Shown here piece after piece: positions 51,401 to 63,400 of a stretch of DNA of 64,000 nt (positions within the stretch are counted from its first letter, which is position 1; each line of letters starts with the position of its first letter). The notes below the pieces were generated by a model that was given only the letters and a program-made list of their open reading frames with translations, did no database searches and had not been told where the DNA came from. Origin of the DNA: Patagioenas fasciata (Eukaryota; Chordata; Aves; Columbiformes; Columbidae). The stretch spans positions 188,336,604-188,400,603 of the forward strand of contig NC_092520.1 of the NCBI RefSeq assembly GCF_037038585.1. The letters are read 5' to 3'. The translations under genes and the position numbers were made by a program.

Positions 51401-54400
51401 ACCACGAAATGCTTAGACAGCAAAGTTTGGTGACATAAAGCCGCATTCTATGTAAGGCTTAAGGAGCGGGTATTTAAGTCCCATTAATGAGACTAGTTCT
51501 CATAGTCTGATATTTCTGTAAGACACCTGAACAGATAATAATATGCCAGAACTGTCAGAATGATACAGAATACCGTGGACATGGACCAGTGCTCATGGCT
51601 CAGCTCGGTATTTGTTAAGGAATTTAATACCAAAAAGGGCTGAGAAAAGAGTGACTTGATTCGCACAAGGTCTTGCAGAATTAAAACTTTCAATCTATTT
51701 GCCTCTCTAGCCAAGGCAGTTACCAGCTACCTTGATCGAGACCTATAGGGACTAGCTCCAATAAAAGATGTACACACCTACTGCAGGACTGAGATGAGAG
51801 TCAGGCATTTACATTATTTACATCCAAAACTGTAATCCCTCCCCAACTGCCACCCAGCGAGGAACATGTCTAAACTCAGAAGGCACCTCCCTTTCATGTA
51901 ACCTCCCCTCACTGCTTACAGTTTTACTTTTGTCATGCCCAAAACTGCCCTTGCTTGAGCACCTAAGCCCAGTCAGGATCCCAAAATAAAGGAAGAGAAT
52001 GCCTCAGACCCTTTAAAATACAGTTAACTGCACATCAGCAGAATAGGGCACTACCCAAAATACACTTTCCCAGGAGCGAGTTCAAATACACTAGCGCACC
52101 TCAGACAGGCAAAAATTGATTTCAGGTCTCTCAAGTGTTGGATTACTTCTTCTACCCCTCAGTCCATTGTGAAATGTTTTATGGCAACAGTGCTTCCATG
52201 TAAAAGGAAATCAATTCTAACTAGAGCTTGTGAGAAAGAAGGAAGGTGAAGGGATCTCCCCACCTCTCCTGGTACAACTACTCCTTCAACATGAGGAGCA
52301 GGCTAAATAACAAACACATGCAGGAAAGTGCAGTCCTATATACTGGTGGCAAGAGGCACACATCTCAGTGGAAAAGTTCTAATCCTATGACTTATAATTT
52401 AAAATACAGAAAATCTACAGACACTAGGGACAGGATAGCCACCATGAATCCTCCAGACTACATGTCTGTAAATCATAGAATGAGCAAAACATTGGCCTGC
52501 ATGTTAAACCCATCTCAATGTTTGTTATCACGCAGCAGGGTGAGGACAGCAGTATGACTGATAAAAGCTCAGTGCCAAAGGTTCTGGCAGCTCAGGCTTC
52601 CATCCAGCAAAATATCCAAAAATGCACACAAAGCACTTGAGCAGGAGACACTAAAAAAAGTGGTGATCTTCCTTTCCTAAGCCTCGGGTTTTGAAGCGCT
52701 CTGCATAAGGTAGGCTGCTTGCTGACAGCCTCTTATCTAAGAGCCTTGCTGCTGTTGAAACTATACATAAAGACTACAGTTTCCCAGGGCTGATTCTGAT
52801 CTTGCTGACATTGGAATATATCAGGAGTATTGCTGATACCATAATTGGTATAATTACACAAGTTAAAAAGAAAAGGTGAGGGGAGGAATGAAGGAAGAGG
52901 GAATGTTTGGTACCAAACAAAGACACACAGTGAGCAGTCATGCACATTCAGTTCAGTTCTATGACTCATTTTCTGACACTTTTTAGAGGAATTTTGTCCA
53001 ATCCATATCTTTTTGCACTGGCTCCTACAAAGAAATGTTTCCTACCCATATGAAAATCTTTCCCCTTCGCAAAATGAAAAGAAGAGCTCACAACTTGCAC
53101 ATACTTTGCTCCATGTTTAGAGCAAGTTCTCAAGATAATCCTCAGGTTTGAAAGTTCAGTTAAGGCAAGACTTCGGAGCACAAAAAACTGTTTTAAATTG
53201 TGCACAAAATACCTATGGCTGATATGATGAAGAAGAAAGCAGTGAGCTGGGCAGCCAAAGGAGCCTGTATTCCTGTTCAACAGCTGACCTGGGCTACTGA
53301 AGATGCAGGAGGAGACAGTTTGGGTGGCATTTACAAGGGCAGCTTGGGTGTCTACAACCCCTGGCAATTTTAGATTACCTCTGGATAGTCCATTCATAGT
53401 AAGTGAGAGTGGACCACAAGCTTTGCACTTTCAGAAAGATGTCTGCAAGCCTTCACCAGGCCCTTCCCAGAATTATACTGTTCCTCTGTATGTAATGGTG
53501 TCAGAGACTGAAAAGGACAATGGTTCAAACATTGTGGCAAAAACAGTTCATCCAGCCACAGGAGACAGGACATCCCTAGTAGCAGGAGATGGGACATTCC
53601 TGATAAGGTGAATTGCAATTTACATATCAACTATAAGCTAATGAGCCACAGGCAAAGGCTGGCTGGCTGACACAGGAGGTGGGGGTTATGTTGGAGAGCG
53701 TGTACCTCTGTCGTCTGATAGGCCCAGCATGACACTGAGGGAAAAACCAAGACCCTTCAAGATGGACCAAGGCCCTTCAGGACTTTTCTATCTTCCGTAA
53801 TCACCCCTCAGTAATGCCTGCACAAAAGACTTGTGCAAGCACTGGTGGCACCTACCCACCATCCTGAGAACCCTTCCACCCAGCAGTCTCACTACCTGAG
53901 CCGAATATGACACTGGAGGATGCTGCACATAATCATATACAAAGCGGAGCCATAAGGATGGCAAAATCTTTCTCTCTCTTTTCCTTCTTTCCTGTAGTTC
54001 TATTCTCTTGCTTTCCTTTTTATAAGTAATACAGTAACATAAGATTTACAGCTTCACATGTGCCACAAACGTTTAATGTTTACCAATTGAACCTACAATA
54101 ACATAAATTCTTCTGCCACCAAATCATTTGCCAATCCAGCCAAGCTTCAGAATAAAAGCCTTTTGTTTACAGACCTTAAGTGTTGTGTGTACTGTTTTCC
54201 AACCAAGGGGACCCACAAACCTGAGTCACTTCTCCCCCAACTCATATCTCTGGGCAGGAAGTGACAAACGGGAGGTTATTGCAGAACTCCTGTGTGCACC
54301 TGTGCCAAGTATCTGGATGTTAAGTTTGTGGGCATTTCTCAGACAACAGTGCTGGAGGCAATGGGCTACGGCTGTATCCCTGTCCATCTCTACAGATGGA

Positions 54401-55749
54401 ATGTCCTCACTCTTAGTACTTGGTAGTACCCATGCCATTTTTTTCTATAGGCAGTCTTCTTGGTATTTAAGCTCAAGTGAGCACTCCTAAGGTTCCTCAG
54501 ATGAGATGGTCCATTTCAGCTACATAAGCAGGCTATTCTGGGATTCATCTCATAAAGTTTATAAATACCTACAGCTTCAAATATTCTTCGAGCTGTGGTA
54601 GTGCTCTGTGATTCAGAAATTTCTTTCAAAGGGGGCTGTGGTTCTGCAGAAAAAACTCCAAGACCAATTCAGCATTTCAAATTAACAAATATATCTCATT
54701 TTTTTAGTCATCCTTGAGCTTTCCAGTAATACTGAATGATGGGTCAAAATATTTCTATTCACATGCAGGACACTGACTAATTGAACACTTTCCTAAGAAT
54801 AAAAACAAAGAACTGTCTTGTGGAGGATTTTTTTTGCTTTTCAGATGAGTTGAAAGATTGCAGAGACTATGTCCTTCAATCCACCCATTTGACCCTATGC
54901 ACACACTGAAATGCTTGGACAGCCGAAGATATTTTAATGATGGTCTGAGTGAATTATCACATCAATAAAAAAGTTACTTCTAAAAATTCCAACTAACTTG
55001 GAAACTTGGAAAATATCCATGCAAAGCATTTGTTCTAAAGTTTATGAGCAACATAAACTTAAAGTTCACTGCTAACTGATGACCGTATCAGTAATATGTG
55101 TCCATGTGGACCACATTTTCAACAGGTGCAGTTATTTACTTCTGTGGAGTGTACATCCATCCTTGCCAGTGGCTTTTTTGAGGTCATTCCTCTGATGAAC
55201 TGTCAAAGCCAAATATACTGCAGTTAAGAATTTTCTACTTCTGTTGCTGCAATTCTATGTTAAATGGCATAACACTAAGGTCACTATTTTTCTGTTAATG
55301 CTATAAATCTTTCACCATGGTCTGATTTCCTAACAGAAAACTGATAGTTGCAAACACACACAAAAAATAGAGCAAAATATAGCTCATGTAACGTAAGCAT
55401 AGATGTATAGTGCCATTGCAACCCTAATGTGAATCATCTTGAATACAGTGATGAATCTGTATAGCTTTTATACCTCGTAGCTTACAAAGGACCTTGAGAA
55501 CGGAGCATGGTGAAATGTCAGTGACCCACCATTCTTCTTTAAAAGCAAATCCCAGTGGTTAATATGCATGGCAGACATGTATGGTCATAGTCAGTCTCTT
55601 CCTGGGAAAAACATAGTACAGTTAAAGTGCAGGACTGTTAAATATTTGCATAGTTTTGAAATGAACCAGTTGAGAAAATCTCTTTTTCTTCATCCCAAGG
55701 ATGTCCAAGTTTCCACAATTGTTCCTGGGGCAGTGATGACTATGTGTAA
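48411..55749. other. CAV2-CAV1 spacer, no gene seen
   Basis: AT-rich DNA between the CAV2 end and the CAV1 CpG island. It contains a T12 run (50,624-50,635) and a possible LTR fragment (about 53,640-54,250). Open frames up to 143 codons (52,966-53,397 on the minus strand) show no family motifs. Distal CAV1 promoter elements may lie in the last kilobase but cannot be assigned. Confidence 0.6.
53640..54250 (+). mobile_element. Possible LTR fragment of an endogenous retrovirus
   Basis: The plus strand has an LTR-like order. A GC-richer U3-like part (about 53,640-53,950, with GGGAAAAACCAAGACCC) is followed by a CT-rich stretch and TTTTTATAAG near 54,018. AATAAAAGCCTTTTGTTTAC then lies near 54,152 and a U5-like segment, TTAAGTGTTGTGTGTACTG, follows. 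No internal viral genes flank it. Neither boundary nor a target-site duplication could be fixed, and the family is not identified, so this is tentative. If real, it is an old solo LTR or a fragment. Confidence 0.38.
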
Positions 55750-56335
55750 ACTATTGTCAATGCCGGGGGGGAACGGAGCCCTCCAAACGCCTCGCTCGCT
55801 CTGGACATGAAATACAACTAAAGTTTTCCATCTCCTCATTGCTTCCTTGCCCTCCCTTGCCCTTCCTCCTCGCCCCACCCCGCCGCCCGGGCCGCACGCA
55901 GGCATCGTCGCCCCCCCCCCAGCCCAGCGTCAGGGACCTGCTGCCGCGGGTCGCGGGTGGCCGGGGCAGGGAGGGCAGAGCCGAGGGCACCCCGTCCTTG
56001 TCGTGTCCCTGGCCCTGTCGTGTCCCTGTCCTCACACACGGCATGGCCCAAGCATCCGGGATCAGGTCCGCCCGCCTCCAGGTTGCCGGGGCAGGGCTGC
56101 TTTGCCCTCCCACCCCCGGCGGCTCCCAGCCGCGTTGCGATATGCCGGGCCCTACCGCGGCTTGTCATCCACCCCAGCCAAAGGCAGGGAGCAGCCCCTG
56201 GCCGGCCGCCAGCCGTCTCCCTCCCAGCTACCTCCCCCTGGCCGGCCGCTCCGCAGAGCGGGATCCTCCTGCCTCCGGTCCTACACGTTATAGCGCAGAA
56301 ACCCACGGCAGAGCCGCCAGCCAGCCCGGGGCAGC

Positions 56336-56365
56336 ATGTCCGGTACCAAATACGTAGACTCGGAG
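56336..56365 (+). CDS. CAV1: CAV1 exon 1 coding part
   Basis: Ten codons, [10 protein letters not shown], ending GAG before donor GTAGGA. The start ATG has CAGC before it, as in other caveolin-1 genes. Phase 0 end. Confidence 0.96.
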
Positions 56366-57437
56366 GTAGGACCGCCGTGGAGACGGAGCCAGGAGGCTGC
56401 GAGCAGCCCCGCTGGTTGCCCCGCCGCCCTCCCGCCCGGCGCTGAGTACCTGCAGCGGCTCGGCACCCCGAGCTTCGCGCCCGCTGCAGCGCCCCAGACC
56501 CGCAGAGGAGCGGGGCGCGGGGGCAGTTCGGCGGCGGTACCAGTGGTACCAGCGGCAGGCGGGGAGGGCGGACAACGGGGCGTCTACGGCAGGGACAGTG
56601 GGGCAGAGCCACCCGGGGGCTTGTCCCTTGCGGCCGGGCCGGGGCCGCGGTGCGGACGCCGTGGTGGCAGCCGTACGGTGAGGGCAGTATACGTAGGGCG
56701 CTTACGGCGAGAGCGCCGGGATAAAGGGGGCATGGTGATGGCCGTGCGAGGAGCGCGGTGTTGTGAGTACAGTACAGTGAGGACAGTACGGTGAGGGCGT
56801 TGGGGTGGTTTGGGCACGGTGAGGGCGCACTGGCTCCGGTCCACGCGGAGGGCTGTATAGCAAGGACAGAGTGGGGAGGGCAGGATGGGGAGGGGGCTGT
56901 GTGGGGACCCCCGGCCGCTCCCCGCGCTGCCTATGGGGGCCTCGGCGGCGCTCCGCTCTAGGGCAGCGTCGCGGAGCAGGGCCGGGCGCGGGTGGTGCGG
57001 GGCGTGTGGGGCGCGGCGGGGCGCGGGCCAGGGCCGCCTGGCGGCGGGAGCCGGTGCCGTGCCTGGTGCCGCGGGGGTGTGGTGTGCGCCCTGCGGCCGC
57101 AGTTAAATAGCCGGGGCGAGAACTGCCCCGCAGCGAGGCATCCACTGCTCCGCGGGACCCGGGGCCGCCCCCCCCAGCCCGCCCTCCTGCGCGGCGCTGC
57201 CCTGCCCTGCCCTGCTCAATCCTCCCCTCCCCTTCTCGGTTCTGCCCTCCCGCTCTCCCTCCCTCTCCGCAGGGCTTTCTGTACACGGCGCCCATCAGGG
57301 AGCAGGGCAACATCTACAAGCCCAACAACAAGATGATGGCAGATGAGCTGAACGAAAAGGCGGTGCACGACGTGCACACCAAAGAGATCGACCTAGTCAA
57401 CCGAGACCCTAAGCACCTCAACGACGACGTGGTCAAG
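56336..57437 (+). CDS. CAV1: Caveolin-1, 5' partial (exons 1 and 2 of 3)
   Basis: Caveolin-1 is the main structural protein of caveolae. It oligomerises, binds cholesterol and scaffolds signalling proteins at the plasma membrane. Joining 56,336-56,365 and 57,273-57,437 gives residues 1-65: [10 protein letters not shown], then [17 protein letters not shown], ending [18 protein letters not shown]. Exon sizes (30 and 165 coding bases) equal those of human CAV1. Tyr6, Tyr14 (codon at 57,282, the Src site) and Tyr25 are kept; human Tyr42 is His here. Met31 and Met32 form a doublet, Met32 being the usual beta-isoform start. Exon 3, with the signature, scaffolding domain, hairpin and palmitoylated cysteines, is outside the window. 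CAV1 lies about 9.3 kb downstream of the CAV2 stop on the same strand, the arrangement seen across vertebrates. Confidence 0.97.
56660..56840. repeat. Degenerate GC-rich minisatellite in CAV1 intron 1
   Basis: The exact word ACGGTGAGGGC occurs at 56,675-56,685, 56,788-56,798 and 56,816-56,826. Related words such as ACAGTGAGGACAGT lie between them. The spacing is irregular, so this is a decayed or irregular tandem array. Confidence 0.6.
57103..57272 (+). promoter_or_regulatory. CAV1: Candidate second promoter for CAV1-beta mRNA
   Basis: TTAAATAG (57,103-57,110) sits in the CpG island shortly before exon 2. No ATG occurs between it and the Met31/Met32 codons, so a transcript starting here would begin translation at Met31 or Met32. 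In mammals the beta isoform is reported to come from a distinct mRNA beginning near exon 2. The promoter call is inference. Confidence 0.3.
57273..57437 (+). CDS. CAV1: CAV1 exon 2
   Basis: Fifty-five codons (residues 11-65), [11 protein letters not shown] to HLNDDVVK, in phase 0 with donor GTGAGG. It carries Tyr14 and the beta-isoform start region (ATGATGG at 57,333-57,339). Confidence 0.97.
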
Positions 57438-60400
57438 GTGAGGGGGACGAGGCGGGACGGGACGAGGGGTGATGCCCTTTCCGGGCAGCTGTCTGTCCTG
57501 CCGAGGCAAAGTACACGGGCACTGCCAGGGCGACCGCAGCCGGCGAAACGTTTCCCTCCACCTGCTGCAAGAGGGAAAGGACCGGGGGGCGTTTCGAAAA
57601 TTGTCTTTTTTAAAGAGAGAGGGTGCAGGAGAGAGGCGGGCAGCGCTGCAGGGCAGCTCGGTGGAGCTCCTTGCAGAGACGGGTCGCATCCTCCCTCGGG
57701 CTGCCCGTGCTCTCCCGGCCGGCAGCGGGCCGGGCTGGGGAACCCAGCCTGCGGCGGCCCTCCGGAACAAGGGGCGTCCCGGTGCGGAGCTCCTGCAGCG
57801 GTGTGCCGGCAGGTCAGCCCTGCAGCTGGGACGTCGCTCCCGGGACTAGGGGAGCGGAGGCAGGAAAAGTTTTGTGACCTTATGTAACACCGGCAGAGAG
57901 GTTTTCCTTCCTTCGGGCACGTATAGAGGCAGGGAAGGGAGCTGGTACCAGATCAGTGCAGTCTGAGCTTGCTGTGCTGCTGGGCATGGCCTGCGGGAGA
58001 GATCGTGCTCCCTAAGTCAAGTGGGTGAAAAATCAGAGGTCTTCGTGGACGTTTGGATTTGTTTCCTTGTTTTGTTTTCCTTGGTATTTTTCCTTCCTGC
58101 AAGAAATGAAAAAAAGGAAATAAGATAAGGAAAATCTAACTGTGCCCTTGTCTGGATTTTTTGTTCGGATTTTTATGATCAGAGCTTCGACAAATCAGGG
58201 TTGATGGACATTTTTGCTTGAAGTCACTTTGGTCAGAAAAAATAATAGTGATTGTTTTCCTCCTAGCAGATGAATTTTATACTATGCATGTGAAAATTGA
58301 GGATGGTGTCATCTGGGCTTGTCAGAACCTAGGAAAAATGGGAGTTGCCCAGCTGCCGTGGGTGTCTTAAGCCACTAACTGGCTTTTTAGTGTCCAGTAG
58401 AGTCCGAGTGTGTGCAGTTCACCATGTTTTTTGGTCAGTAAGTGCCATTACTGAAAAATAGAAACATTTTATTGTTTCCAGAGAATCAAAAAGTTGAACT
58501 CTGGTTCCTGAATGTATGTCAGTAAAATGATTTATGTTATGTGCAGACAATATAGCAAGGTCCCAAGTAACCTCAGATTCCACTGATTTCAACACAATTT
58601 GAAGGTGATTAATATGACCAGCCATTATGCTGGGTCAACACTAAGAATTATCGCTTGGAGCAGGCTGTATCTTTAAGGAACCATTGACTGTTTTGCCATT
58701 TAGAAAGAAAAGGCATGAAGTTTTTATTTGTTTAGGAAAAAAAAAATCATCTGTGTACCTATTGGCACAAATTTTCCGTCAAAATGGTTGATTTTTAAAA
58801 GGAGAGAACAATTCTTTTTTTTTTCTCCTACCCATGGAAGAGCAGCTGAATAGACAGCTGAAGAATGAGACTGCCTCATGTCTTATTGCGTACATCAACA
58901 GAAGAAGTCCCCAAAGCAACCAGACCTTCTGAGGATGAGTCATAGCCCCCAAGCAAGCGGAATCTGGGTGTCCACGAACTTAGCTAGGGAAAGAAAGATC
59001 CTACTGGGAAAAAAAAGGAGACCACTGATGGAAAAAACTCCTAACGGACTTGAAAGAAACTGAAGAGTACAAAGCCCATCCTGCCCTCTCTGCCTCCCAC
59101 AGGGGCAATGATTAAGAAAATTTGTTACATCAAATCATCCAAAAAAGGATGAAAAGTAAGAATTATAGGAATAGAAAAACAAGATTTTTGGGTTTTCTTT
59201 TTGAAATAACTGTGGACAAACACATTCATTGAAAACAAGCAAACAACCAGAACACCAGTACCAACTTTGCGTCATCAGGAGAGCTCCTGGTAGTGCACGT
59301 AGTCACATCAAGACACAGGAATGTATCAAAATGAACTTGATGTTAGCCAGACAGTATCTATTTTGCATCATAAAACCAGCAGCATTTGTAAAAAATGAGA
59401 ACATTGTAAAGTAGCAGTGTTCTCTCTTGTTACAAAGATAAATAAGAACTGCTTTGATTTTTATGAGTATTTTATGGATAGGTTCAGCCTGAAAAGTAGA
59501 GAGAGGAATTTTCCCACTATTTGAGTTTATTTGGACACTGCTTTCCAGTTCAGCTTGTTAGAAGTAGCTGTGAAGTTCAGACTCAGTACCCAAGTGACAG
59601 GCTCAGATTGGGGTGAGGATGCACACATTCAGTTACTGCCTTAGATATCAGTCTGTGATCCTCTTCTGTCATGTATCTGCCCTTACTTTAGTTTTAAATC
59701 ACCCAGGCAGAATTTAAAAAATACACTTGTACAACAGAAGGAGTCCCCATTCTCAGTCAGCTACTGAAAGAGAAAAAAAAAGTGTTCATTGGTATTGTAA
59801 GCCAGAAGTACGGTTCAGGCTTAGCTCAGTTTCGTTTAGAGCTGTTGCATTTTTCTAGATTCAGAACCTTCTGCTTTTTACCCAGCATTTAATGTATTTC
59901 TTGCCACTTGACTATGAGGCACAATAGCATGGAAACTGGGGACAAATCAGTCAGCCATGAAATAGAAATGATTAGACAGAGAACGAGGAATCTGCTCTGT
60001 AAGCAGCTCTCTAAAAGGCCTCAGTGTATCTGCATTCAAATACTTCCCATGGCACATTTAAAAAATAACCCTTGCTTGTGAGAAGCAAGAGACACATTCC
60101 CTTGATGTGCAACACACAGCATCTGCTCAGCTTCCTCTGCAGCAGGTACAGGGTGCAGGCAGCAATGTCATAGGGATCCAGGCAAGAGGGAGAGACCTGA
60201 TCGAGATCCTTGTATGAAAACTAGATGCATGGAGCAGCTTTATACTTAAATTACTGGTAACCGTGACTTTGCTTATGGTTTATCTTCAAATGAGCTACCA
60301 AGTGGAAGCTAAGTGCTGGAAGGTTTCCAGAAAAGTGGGGCAAATTACTGGATTTCTGTTCACAGAAGGATGGAAATGAGGCCTTACCTAACCTGAGGTC

Positions 60401-63400
60401 CACGGACAACGGAGTTGGCAGCTCTGTGCTGGAGGAAGCACGATGTAGCCAGATGACCAGAATTTCCTTCCTGTTCCAATTCCTTCAGCGGGGAGCAGGA
60501 AGGAAGGAGTTTCTTCCTTGCACGGCTGTTCTCGTGCGTCACCTTGGCAGGGGGAGAACGTGCAATGGTGGTCCCATGCCTTGAGTCATTGGCTTGTGAA
60601 GTTGGCTAGTCCTGCAGGAGTCAAGGAGGGAATGTGGCGAGGAAGAAACAAGCTCTGTGCAGCTGGGAGCTTGCTGGGAGTCATGCTAGTGATTATACAG
60701 CTATTTTGCCTCACAGTTGTATCTATTTCATATGTCTTTCACTGGATGATTGTACTGTTGGACTTGTGTCCCACAGTTTTTGTTTACATGTGATGCCACA
60801 CAACAAACAGGATAGCTGTTTGTTTCGTTTTGTTTTCCCCTCATTCGTTCCCTGATGACCCAGGACTCCCATGAAGGTGCCTGAAGTTCAGCCTTTGCTG
60901 TCCCTGTTTCCCAAGACAATATTTGTGTTTTCCAGAGTATGGCTAAATTACAGCCTTCCAACTCTTTGGAGTTCAAAGTTTCTCAAAGTATCTGTGGTCA
61001 CGTCTGCACAATGTTTACCGAATTTGGGAGAAGCAGAGGAGAGACCCAATGTTCTTGCAGCGTGCACTTCTCAGCACTTCCGTGTTCCGTGCTCAGGGTG
61101 GGGATGGACTTGCCAGCCCTGCAAAGTCTGCTCCTTTGGGACTAGTGAGGACCAAATGTGCAGGCACATCTGCAGCCAGATTACAGTTTTTTCCGACAGT
61201 GTTGTGCCAGGAAGAAAGGCCTGTGTCTGGCCTACCATCTAGAACATAATTATTATTTTGTTTCAAACAAGTGGTGTCTATCTGCTGTTTGTTGCATAAG
61301 AGTGCTTTTCTCTCTGGAAAAAAATTCCAGTACTTGGCTAGAGATGTAAGGACGCAGAGCTTTTGTACCAAGTTTTAAACAGTTATGTATTCGTGCCTTC
61401 CACTTAAAGCTACTCACTGCAAGGAAAAGTCTGGAGTTTTTAGCTGGATGTTGACAAATACCATAACATCCTTACATAGGCATTAGGAAGGAAAGCCCTA
61501 CTCAGACATTTTAAAGCCATTTACACTTTCTGCCCCTTTCTAATTAAGCAAACAAACAAACAAACAAAACCCACAAGATTTTGAAAAGAAAACAAAAACA
61601 GTTTGCCATTTTATTTAATCCTTCACAATTATGGTCCCTCACTGTTGTGCTGAGCTCGGTGTAAGTGAAACAGAGAGGTGAGCAGGCAGAGCACTTCCCA
61701 TCTCCACACCTGAGAACCTCCTGGAAGGGAAGCAGAAGTCATCCCCTGCTGTTTCCAGATGGGAGGGCTAAGGGACTGAGGGCTACCACTCTGATGTGAC
61801 AGCAGGCATCAGCCTGGGAGGAACATAATTCTGCTCTTCAACATGGTAAACCATAAGAAAAGGTGCTTTTTCTGAAACAAGGAATTAAATGAATTTTAAT
61901 GCAGACTCCTTTCATTGCTTTCAGGTGTTGCTAAAAGTCCCATGAAAACAGGTAAATATATAAGTTGATAAATATATGAATAGAAATGTGCCTGTGTGTG
62001 TTCTAATCCAAGCCTATCATCTGGACCCTTGCTACGGGCAGTGGTGGAAGACAGATACCTCTGGAGCCAGGCTCACATCACAGAGTTCAGGCCTAATCAT
62101 AGGACAGAAAGAGCAGTGCTTTCAAAGAGTGTGTTTCCCTCCATTGATCGCATATGTAGCCTTGACATGACACCTTACTTTTACACAAATGCTTTTAGAT
62201 TAAATAATTCTTAATCTTTGTTTCATATTAATGTCCAGCCGTGGGTTTTATATTTAAAATGCAAGAATATTCAAATGTTTGACTTTGGTTATCCACATGC
62301 TACAATTCTGTTTCAAATATTTCATCCAAAGCTAGTGTGGGAGTGAGAAATTAAGACCTGCAGTCATTACGAATGTCAGTTTATATGAGGACTGAGCAAG
62401 GCCTTAGAGTTCTGAAAAGCAGTTTTCTTTCACAGGCATTAGGACTTCCCAGACATGGAATTTCTGAGTGTCCGTAAGATTACAGATAATAATAGCATTT
62501 GTTATAATGAAAGCATCTTTCTCAAAAAAATGTGTTTGCATTTAAGCTCATAGTATTATTAAAGCCTTATGCATGGCCTTCTTGCTTAGCATGGTGAACA
62601 TGACTCATAACTCCATAGCAAAATGTTCATTAGATGGCCATGGGGACAGAGCCAAGGATTCAGCATGGATGTTCCTTTTGTTAGAATTTATTGGATGCTA
62701 TCTTAGATTCAGAGGAAACAAATAATATTAATTTCTGTTAAATTCAACAGACTTCAGTAATACATTAGAAAATTTTAAGAATATGAATTAATTTTAGATT
62801 TTTTTAGCCCAATATATGGTTAGAAGTACCATCTTCTGTTGCAGAGAGTATGGACATGTAAAACTGAAGAAAATTATTAAAATCCAAAACTCTCCAGGGG
62901 AAAGAGGGATAAATGTATATAGTAGAGTGATCTACCCATGAGGTCCCCAGTGAGAATTTGATCTTTGTTTTATTTTAAGCAACAGAGAGAAGAAAATGCA
63001 GATAAACTTAAATGATTCCATAAAACTTGTGATCTCTAGAAAACTGAAGCAAAATATAGTTCTGAACCAAGATAAGTCTGCATTTCCCACAGCTCTCAAA
63101 CATCCTTGTAATAAACAGAGTGGGGTGAAATCTACATTGGCAACTGATTTTTTGAGCTTTTTGATCTAGAACTACCATATTTCTTTTCTTTTCCAGACAA
63201 ATGGCAGTCATAGAAACCATCTTGGACTAAAAAGGATTTGTCATCTTTAAGATTAAATAAAAGTTATGCTATTAAATTTAATTTATTGGGGAGGCAGGTT
63301 TAACTATTAGTCTCTTTAAATTTTTCTGGCAGGTTTCTTATGAAAGTGTCTTTTGATAGTTCAGAACAAACTTTGAATTTTATGCAATATCATGCTTGTC

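Larger units (their letters stand above)
56366..57272 (+). other. CAV1: CAV1 intron 1 (907 bp, GC-rich)
   Basis: The intron runs from donor GTAGGA to acceptor CTCTCCGCAG. It is entirely within the CpG island. It holds a degenerate repeat of ACGGTGAGGGC words (about 56,660-56,840) and a TATA-variant-like TTAAATAG at 57,103-57,110 about 165 bp before exon 2. Confidence 0.9.
55750..57870. promoter_or_regulatory. CAV1: CpG island and promoter region of CAV1
   Basis: An abrupt change near 55,755 from AT-rich DNA to about 2.1 kb of very GC- and CpG-rich sequence that ends about 430 bp past exon 2. It spans the upstream promoter, exon 1, all of intron 1 and exon 2. A C10 run lies at 55,911-55,920. 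GC boxes are abundant and no convincing TATA box lies just upstream of exon 1. Caveolin-1 promoters in mammals are GC-rich and respond to Sp1 and sterol-linked factors; no specific site is assigned here. Confidence 0.82.

Noticed and set aside
52966-53397. A 143-codon minus-strand frame upstream of CAV1
   Set aside because: No recognisable domain, no coding-like composition, and no splice or poly(A) context.
55836-56612. A 258-codon minus-strand frame across the CAV1 promoter and exon 1
   Set aside because: Long open frames on all strands are normal in CpG islands because stop codons are rare in GC-rich DNA. The text is rich in Arg, Gly, Pro and Ala with no family motif.
57333-57887. A 184-codon frame starting at CAV1 Met31 and running past exon 2
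   Set aside because: Only the first 35 codons are caveolin-1. A consensus donor (AAG|GTGAGG) at 57,437/57,438 ends the exon, and the rest is intron read-through.
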